64,000 nt of DNA from the NCBI RefSeq assembly GCF_004402785.1, contig NZ_SOFP01000009.1:1-64000 (forward strand), read 5' to 3'. Of this stretch, positions 58,881-64,000 are shown one piece after another. The notes below the pieces were generated by a model. It ran no database searches and was not told the DNA's origin. It saw only the letters and a program-made list of their open reading frames with translations. Position 1 is the first letter of the stretch, and each line of letters starts with the position of its first letter. The DNA comes from Cryobacterium algoritolerans. Its GTDB lineage: Bacteria; Actinomycetota; Actinomycetes; Actinomycetales; Microbacteriaceae. The translations under genes and the position numbers were made by a program.

Positions 58881-61769
58881 ATGGACCAGGGACCCACGAC
58901 TGTGGGCTCGATCGTGGGCCGTTTGTCCATGGACCGCGACCACTGGCTCGCGGACATGCAGAAGACGAAGACCGACGTCCGCGAACTCGGTGCGCTCGAG
59001 CCGAAGATCAAGATCGACGCGGATGTCGCGGCGGCCCTGGCGAAGCTCGAACAGGTCCGGCGTGCAGCCGAGGCCGCCGGCGTGCACACCACGTCGTCGG
59101 TCACGGCCACGTCGACCCCTGCCAGCGGTTCCGCTTCCACCGGTGCCGCCGCCAAGGTCGACGCTGTCGCCGCCGCAGAGCGCCGCCTGGCCCTCGCCGA
59201 GGCCGCGTCGGAATCGGCCACCGCCCGGGCAATCGTCGCGGAGATGAAGTTCGAGGAGCAGCGGGACAAGCGCAAGCGAACCGCCGCGCAGGTTGCCGCC
59301 GCTGAACTCGCCCTCTCCGAGGCTGTCAAGCGTTCCGACGCTGCCGCGACCCGGGCGGCTCTCGCCGAGGATGCTCTCGCCGCCGCCCAGCGCAAGGCCG
59401 CCGAGTCCGCTCTCGCCGAAGCTGCCGCGCAGGAGACCCAGACGGCCGCGACCGTCAAGGCCAACCAGGCCAACTCGACGAACGTGTCCCGCACGGGCAT
59501 GATCGCCGCCGCCGTGGCCGCACTCGTCCCGATGATGGTCCCCCTCGCCGCGTTCACCATCGGTGCCGCCGGCGCGCTCACGATGATGGGCATCTCTGGC
59601 GTCGTCGCCGTGAAGGGTATCCATGACGAGATGGCCGCAGGCACCACCGCTGGCCAGGAGTACACCGCGGGCATCCGTGAACTCAAGGGTGACCTCGACA
59701 CGCTCGCCCACACGGGCGCCGTGTCCATGCTGTCGTCGTTCCACACCGCCACCAGTGACCTGAACAACAGCATGCCCATGCTCAACCGTCAGGTGGGCGA
59801 GTTCACCGGGTTCCTCGGCCGCAGCGCCACGAACGTCTTCGCCGGTTCCCTGCAGGGCGCACGCGTGCTCGAGCCGCTGATGATGTCGATCGCTGGCTGG
59901 GTCGAACGGCTCTCGGCCGGATTCAAGTCGTGGACGGGCAACGGCGGGCTGCAGACCTTCGCGAACTACGCGATGGCGACCCTCCCGCAGGTGGAGACCA
60001 CGCTCGCCGCGGTCGCCCAAGCGATCATGCACATCCTCGAAGCCCTGGCACCCCTCGGAACGATCGGACTCTCTGTCCTCACCGGGATCTCCGAGGCGAT
60101 CAACGGCATCCCCGTGGACGTGCTGGCCACCCTCACCGGTGCCGTGCTGGCCGGTGTGGGCGCGTTCAAACTGTGGGGTTTCATCGCCCCCATGCTCGCG
60201 GCCGTCACCGAGGCTGTCGCACTCACGACGAACTCCATCGGGCTGCTCGGAGTCTCCATGGAGATCGCCACCGGCCCCATTGGCTGGATCGTCGCTGGCG
60301 TGTCTGCCCTCGTGGCTGTGTTCGCGGTGTCTGCCGCAGCGACCCAGCAGGCCACCGCTGTCACAGACTCCTACACGGCCGCGCTCAAGGCCGACTCGGG
60401 TGCCATCGGCGAGAACGTGCGCCAGCAGGCCATCCAGCAGCTCATGGCCTCCGGTACGCTGGCCGCCGGGAAGCAGCTTGGCATCTCCGCGAAACTCGTC
60501 ACCGACGCCACCCTCGGCAATGTGCCCGCGCAGATCGCTCTGAACTCTGCCATGGGCGACGCGGCAGTGAAGGCCGGCCTCTACAAGGTGTCGGGGACTG
60601 GTCTGACTGATTCGCAGAAGGCGACGAAGGCTTCGATCGCCAACGTCACCGATGCTCTCGGGGTGAACGGTTCTGCGCTGCACCAATCCATTGCGGACCT
60701 GAAGCTAACCGCTGAGGCCAACGGTGTCACCACGGCATCGACTGACGCCCAAGGCGCGTCGGTGAGCGAGCTCGCTAAGCGGTACGGCATGACAGTTGAC
60801 GAGTACCTCGCGGCCACGGTTACCCAGGGAAAGACTGCAGCTCAGCTCAAGGCAACCTCGGATGCGATGAAGCTGCAAGGTACCGCAGCGGAGCTGCTCA
60901 AGCAGTCCCTGGACCTTCTCAACGGGAAGACCCTCTCGGCGGCCGGCGCGCAGAACCAGTTCGACTCTCAGATCGCCAACATGTCCACGCACATCAACGC
61001 CGCAGGCAAGGAGATCAACCGCGCCGACACGCTCCTCGAGGGCATGACGGCATCCGCGGTGAAGAACCGCGGCGAGCTGATCGGGCTCACCACGGCGGCC
61101 GAAGCCAACGCGCAAGCGTTCCGCGACAACGGCGGCAGCGCCGACGACACCAAGGCGAAGCTGATCTCGATGAAAGACGAGATCATCAAGAACGCGATCG
61201 CCCACGGCGAGGACGCGGACCAGGTGCAGAAATACGTCGACACCCTGTTCAAAATCCCGGACACAATTCCGCCGACCAAGCTCGAACTAGACGCTGCACA
61301 GGCATCCGCTGACCTCGCCGCATATCAGTTCAAGCTCGGCCAGATCCCGTCGCTCATGCGCACGGTGATGACCGTCGACCAGGTGATGGGCACGGGCGTG
61401 GGCGTGCTGAAGAAGGCAGACGGCGGCACGGTCTTCGGTCCGGGCACGGCATCGTCCGACTCGGTTCCGCACATGCTCTCCGTCGGCGAAGAAGTCATTT
61501 CGAACAAGAACGGTCAGGCCGACAGGAACCGGCCGCTGCTCAAGGCGATCAGCGCCGGGCGCGTCCCGCACACGCTCATGGCTGGCGCTGTGGCGGCGTC
61601 TCCCGCGCCTGCGAACTCTGCGCCATCCAATCGCCCGATCTACGCCGAAGGGTCCCTGTTCGGTTGGATTCGCGAAGTAGCGAACGGTGAGGCGACGTTC
61701 CTGATCAACCGTGCGGCGGGAGACCGCAAGGTGGGCCTGTCCACGGGCATGCAGCGAGCAGCTTTCTAA
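58881..61769 (+). CDS. Phage tail tape measure protein
   Basis: A 962-residue protein. Residues ~85-200 are an Ala-rich coiled coil, with hydrophobic segments at ~207-246 (AVAALVPMMVPLAAFTIGAAG) and ~392-490 (ATGPIGWIVAGVSALVAVF). A C-terminal ADGGTVFGPGTASSDSVPHM plus LSVGEEVISNKNG block (~847-880) is standard in actinophage tape measures. It sets tail length in a siphophage-like tail and may help DNA entry. At 962 residues it predicts a rather short tail, of the order of 140 nm by the usual 1.5 angstrom per residue rule. Confidence 0.9.
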   Translation: MDQGPTTVGSIVGRLSMDRDHWLADMQKTKTDVRELGALEPKIKIDADVAAALAKLEQVRRAAEAAGVHTTSSVTATSTPASGSASTGAAAKVDAVAAAERRLALAEAASESATARAIVAEMKFEEQRDKRKRTAAQVAAAELALSEAVKRSDAAATRAALAEDALAAAQRKAAESALAEAAAQETQTAATVKANQANSTNVSRTGMIAAAVAALVPMMVPLAAFTIGAAGALTMMGISGVVAVKGIHDEMAAGTTAGQEYTAGIRELKGDLDTLAHTGAVSMLSSFHTATSDLNNSMPMLNRQVGEFTGFLGRSATNVFAGSLQGARVLEPLMMSIAGWVERLSAGFKSWTGNGGLQTFANYAMATLPQVETTLAAVAQAIMHILEALAPLGTIGLSVLTGISEAINGIPVDVLATLTGAVLAGVGAFKLWGFIAPMLAAVTEAVALTTNSIGLLGVSMEIATGPIGWIVAGVSALVAVFAVSAAATQQATAVTDSYTAALKADSGAIGENVRQQAIQQLMASGTLAAGKQLGISAKLVTDATLGNVPAQIALNSAMGDAAVKAGLYKVSGTGLTDSQKATKASIANVTDALGVNGSALHQSIADLKLTAEANGVTTASTDAQGASVSELAKRYGMTVDEYLAATVTQGKTAAQLKATSDAMKLQGTAAELLKQSLDLLNGKTLSAAGAQNQFDSQIANMSTHINAAGKEINRADTLLEGMTASAVKNRGELIGLTTAAEANAQAFRDNGGSADDTKAKLISMKDEIIKNAIAHGEDADQVQKYVDTLFKIPDTIPPTKLELDAAQASADLAAYQFKLGQIPSLMRTVMTVDQVMGTGVGVLKKADGGTVFGPGTASSDSVPHMLSVGEEVISNKNGQADRNRPLLKAISAGRVPHTLMAGAVAASPAPANSAPSNRPIYAEGSLFGWIREVANGEATFLINRAAGDRKVGLSTGMQRAAF

Positions 61770-61794
61770 CATGAACCAGCGAATGGAGACACAA

Positions 61795-61971
61795 ATGACC
61801 GAAGACAATCTCAATCCAGCCGGGGGAGAAAGAGGCAGCGCGGCTGAGCCCGCGGGCTTCTACCCAGGCGAGGCCACCCACCCAGGTGCTGCGGCCTATC
61901 CGGTCGGCAGCGGCGATCCGGACGATGCCCAGACCTTTGATCGACAGACTCACCCGAGGAGATCAAATTGA
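61795..61971 (+). CDS. Hypothetical Gly/Ala/Pro-rich protein (58 aa)
   Basis: ATG 61795 follows GGAG; ATG 61771, two bases after the tape measure stop, would add eight residues. Acidic, low-complexity: MTEDNLNPAGGERGSAAEPA. The stop overlaps the TTG of the next gene (TTGA). Function unknown. Confidence 0.55.
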   Translation: MTEDNLNPAGGERGSAAEPAGFYPGEATHPGAAAYPVGSGDPDDAQTFDRQTHPRRSN

Positions 61972-63251
61972 CCAGCTACATCCGCAAAATCTGGGCGGAC
62001 TTCGTGACGGGGAACACTCCGATCACCGCGGCAGATCTCAACCATCTCGAACAGGGTGTCGCGGACGTCGACATCACCAACCCGGCATCTCCGGCCGCAA
62101 TCCTGCAATCAGCCACGTATGCAGCACGCACGGCGCTGCTCCCGAGCATCACGCCTAGGCTCATGGCATCTCCCCCGACCGTGCTCGTGACCAATGATAC
62201 GAGCGGCGGGACTACGGTCCCCACGCCCAAGACCCTGCCAGGGCAGAGCTACACGTCAATCCTGGCTAACGACCTCACCGCGTACCTTCCGCTGGGGGTG
62301 GGCTCGACGCCACCAACACCCGGAAGTTCAACTCTCGGTCCGTACACTGCTGTCTGGTCCCCGTCCAGCGCGGGCAGCCCGCAGATCGTTCGTCCCAGCT
62401 TCCTGTTCGATGGAACTATCTTCTCCCTGACTCTTCGCCAGTTCGCTAGCAATCAGTTCCGCATCATGGTTGACGGGGAGTATGTCACGCAGTACCCCGT
62501 GACACTGGGCGGTGTGAGTAACAGCTACTCAGAGGTGAAAGCGACTTTCGCCACGCGCGCGGTACGCCGAATCACTGTCGAACTTTGCGGGACAAACGAC
62601 CTCTTCCTCGGGATCAACTTTCAGGTCAACGACACGGTTCGCGCTCTTGCCGCCCCGAAGCGGCGGCTCGTGGCGGTCGGGGACTCGTACTTCGGCGGCG
62701 GCGGTACACCGCCACTCGGGACGTGTGTCTCGTACATGGCGCAGGCCCTCGGCTTTCAGGACTTCGTGAACGCGGGGGTCGGCTCGACCGGCTGGCTCGC
62801 TGCTGGCTCGTACACCAACATTGCGGCCCGCTTACAAACGGACGTGATCGCCCACAACCCAACTGACGTGATCATCGCGCTGGGCCATAACGACACCGGA
62901 TTCACAAACGCTGCCATCACCGCGCAGGTGCAAGCCGTCCTCGCATCTATCCGCGCGGCGCTGCCGAATCTCCGATCGCTCGTCGTCACCGGTCCCCTGT
63001 TCGCCGGGGCCACACCGGGCGTCTACGCCGCCATGAGTACCGCCATAGCTGCTGGCTGCGTGGCCTCGGGGGCGACATTCGTGGACACTGTCCCCGTGCC
63101 GATCTTCACTGGTCAGGGTCGGGTCGGTGCAACGACGGGCATTGGCAACAGCGACCTCTACATCACCTCGGACGGCACACATCCCAACGATGCAGGGTCG
63201 GCGTGGCTGGGAGCCTCACTGGCACGCAACATCGCCGCCGCCCTCGTGTAA
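61968..63251 (+). CDS. SGNH/GDSL-hydrolase tail protein
   Basis: A 427-residue protein from TTG. Residues 1-~220 resemble the phage tail-fibre/collar start (TSYIRKIWADFVTGNTPITA then ADLNHLEQGV) and a beta-rich carbohydrate-binding-like part. The SGNH domain follows: GDSYFGGG with Ser240, GVGSTGW, GHNDTG with Asn308, and SDGTHPND with Asp402 and His405. It would de-esterify or de-acetylate a cell-surface glycan during adsorption. Confidence 0.87.
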   Translation: MTSYIRKIWADFVTGNTPITAADLNHLEQGVADVDITNPASPAAILQSATYAARTALLPSITPRLMASPPTVLVTNDTSGGTTVPTPKTLPGQSYTSILANDLTAYLPLGVGSTPPTPGSSTLGPYTAVWSPSSAGSPQIVRPSFLFDGTIFSLTLRQFASNQFRIMVDGEYVTQYPVTLGGVSNSYSEVKATFATRAVRRITVELCGTNDLFLGINFQVNDTVRALAAPKRRLVAVGDSYFGGGGTPPLGTCVSYMAQALGFQDFVNAGVGSTGWLAAGSYTNIAARLQTDVIAHNPTDVIIALGHNDTGFTNAAITAQVQAVLASIRAALPNLRSLVVTGPLFAGATPGVYAAMSTAIAAGCVASGATFVDTVPVPIFTGQGRVGATTGIGNSDLYITSDGTHPNDAGSAWLGASLARNIAAALV

Positions 63252-63303
63252 CCCCTGCTATCCGACCCAAATAGCAGGATCACCCTGCAGATAGGCACCA
63301 CAA

Positions 63304-63576
63304 ATGACTGATGACCTGCTCAAGCGGGCGAAGAGACAGCGCGCCAGGGCGGCAGAGTCCGCAGCTGCCATGGACGCCGACTGGTACGTCGAGGAAGAAC
63401 GCAAGATAGACTCCCTCGGCCTCACGGAAGCCGAGCGGCAGAAGGCCAAGGCGAACCTCATGGGGGATCTGGTCCGGCGGCACAAGCGCTCGGAGGGCCG
63501 CGCGAAGAGGGACAACACGCCGGCCAAGCTGCTCGAGCGTGACATCAAGTTGAAGGGGTCGAGTCATGGCCGGTAG
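63304..63576 (+). CDS. Hypothetical highly charged protein (90 aa)
   Basis: MTDDLLKRAKRQRARAAESA, then ADWYVEEERKIDSLGLTEAERQKAKANLMGDLVRRHKRSEG. Lys/Arg/Glu-rich, helical, no membrane segment or family recognised. ATG after a 52-base gap; overlaps the next gene by 11 bases. Confidence 0.6.
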   Translation: MTDDLLKRAKRQRARAAESAAAMDADWYVEEERKIDSLGLTEAERQKAKANLMGDLVRRHKRSEGRAKRDNTPAKLLERDIKLKGSSHGR

Positions 63577-63874
63577 GTCGAAGAGTCCGGAAGGCCTTCA
63601 GGGTCGCGCGAGCCGTGCCCGGGGGAGCGCTGTGGGTGCGTCAAACCGTGAGGCGCTCGCCTGGCACAAGGAGGAAATGGCGAAGCTCGAGGCGCAGGAG
63701 CTCACGCCCGATGAGCTGCGAGTGGCCACCCGAGCCCTGCTCCTCGCCTTTGGGCATCGTATGGCGAAGGGCGCCCGCCAAGCTAAGTCTCAGAACTCAG
63801 TACAAGCGGTGCTGACCCGCGAGGTGGCAGCGGAGATCGCACGTGAGCACCAGTCGGAGATGCTTCGACCGTGA
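63566..63874 (+). CDS. Hypothetical charged protein (102 aa)
   Basis: MAGRSKSPEGLQGRASRARG, then LAWHKEEMAKLEAQELTPDELRVATRALLLAFGHRMAKGARQAK. Basic N-terminus and amphipathic helices. Overlaps its neighbours on both sides (11 and 4 bases), so it belongs to a coupled series. No family recognised. Confidence 0.6.
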   Translation: MAGRSKSPEGLQGRASRARGSAVGASNREALAWHKEEMAKLEAQELTPDELRVATRALLLAFGHRMAKGARQAKSQNSVQAVLTREVAAEIAREHQSEMLRP

Positions 63875-64000
63875 GCCGCGGGGGAGTCGTGCGTGAGTGG
63901 CCGGCATCGTCTGACAATGAGGCATGGGCGGCCCTGGCGAATGAGGCGATGCAGTTGGAGACCCTCGGCGCCGACCGTGCTGAGAACGACGCCTGGCTGA
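63871..64000 (+). CDS. Hypothetical protein, 5' part only (runs off window)
   Basis: GTG at 63871 overlaps the preceding stop (GTGA). Open to the window end: MSRGGVVREWPASSDNEAWA, then LANEAMQLETLGADRAENDAWL. Too little for a family call. Confidence 0.5.
   Translation, partial: MSRGGVVREWPASSDNEAWAALANEAMQLETLGADRAENDAWL

Larger units (their letters stand above)
51530..64000. mobile_element. Integrated phage-like element at tRNA-Tyr (right end outside window)
   Basis: Begins at the 3' end of tRNA-Tyr. Contains integrase, HTH pair, repressor, replication initiator, DnaB-like helicase, small coupled ORFs, tape measure, SGNH tail protein and further small genes, almost all on the plus strand with 1-4 bp overlaps. 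Gene density and codon style differ from the host part. No terminase, portal, capsid, tail tube or lysis gene is visible before 64000, so it may be a prophage with rearranged modules or a satellite. The attR copy of the tRNA 3' end was not found inside the window. Confidence 0.88.

Noticed and set aside
58677-60686. 669-codon minus-strand frame over the tape measure gene
   Set aside because: Shadow of an Ala-rich coding region; Gly/His/Arg/Asp-rich translation without domains and on the wrong strand for the operon.

Overview
The window is GC-rich, gene-dense chromosomal DNA of an actinomycete. Gene content and style point to the family Microbacteriaceae (a Cryobacterium-, Leifsonia- or Salinibacterium-like organism): many GTG starts, 1-4 bp start/stop overlaps, small actinobacterial families (DUF3151, DUF1918, DUF4229, DUF7882-like, BldC-like, bS22) and a complete-looking menaquinone gene set. 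The family placement is an inference from gene content; no 16S rRNA gene is present.

Layout. 1-17 kb: end of a YhgE/Pip exporter with its TetR regulator, DUF3151-purA, a GNAT enzyme, a DMT exporter, chorismate mutase-SDR, a broken DUF559/AbiEi-like gene, purL, a YghZ-like aldo/keto reductase, an APC permease, a carboxylesterase, an FMN reductase and a DHA2-type MFS exporter. 17-29 kb: tRNA-Arg(ACG), a decayed DUF427 gene, small regulators, an atypical winged-helix regulator, upp, tadA, a glutamine amidotransferase, a CDF transporter, proC, a decayed DUF222/HNH gene, ArsR, BldC-like and bS22 genes, a HAD enzyme and a short archaeal-type aspS. 29-34 kb: a cytochrome c maturation operon (phosphatase-tlpA-ccdA-resB-ccsB). 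34-48 kb: menaquinone synthesis: menC, menB, menE, menA, menD, menF, menG and a polyprenyl diphosphate synthase, with a group 2 sigma factor, a PPK2 kinase and FprA interleaved. 48-51.5 kb: a class III aminotransferase, YajQ and a LacI regulator.

From tRNA-Tyr(GTA) at 51461-51542 to the window end lies an integrated phage-like element whose far end is outside the window. It carries a tyrosine integrase, two paralogous small HTH proteins on either side of a divergent repressor, a replication initiator with iteron-like repeats inside its gene, a DnaB-like helicase, several tiny coupled ORFs, a tape measure protein, an SGNH-hydrolase tail protein, and charged small proteins. No terminase, portal, capsid, tail tube or lysis gene is seen up to 64000. 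The replication genes run almost directly into the tape measure gene, an unusual order.

The most unusual items are: the phage-like element with its odd module order and candidate internal origin; a 55- (or 39-) codon ORF translationally coupled to the sigma factor and absent from routine ORF calls; three copies of a palindromic intergenic element; three genes caught at different stages of decay; and a Cys-rich micro-ORF with complementary segments ahead of the winged-helix regulator. Identifications rest on reading the translations by eye; no database search was possible.
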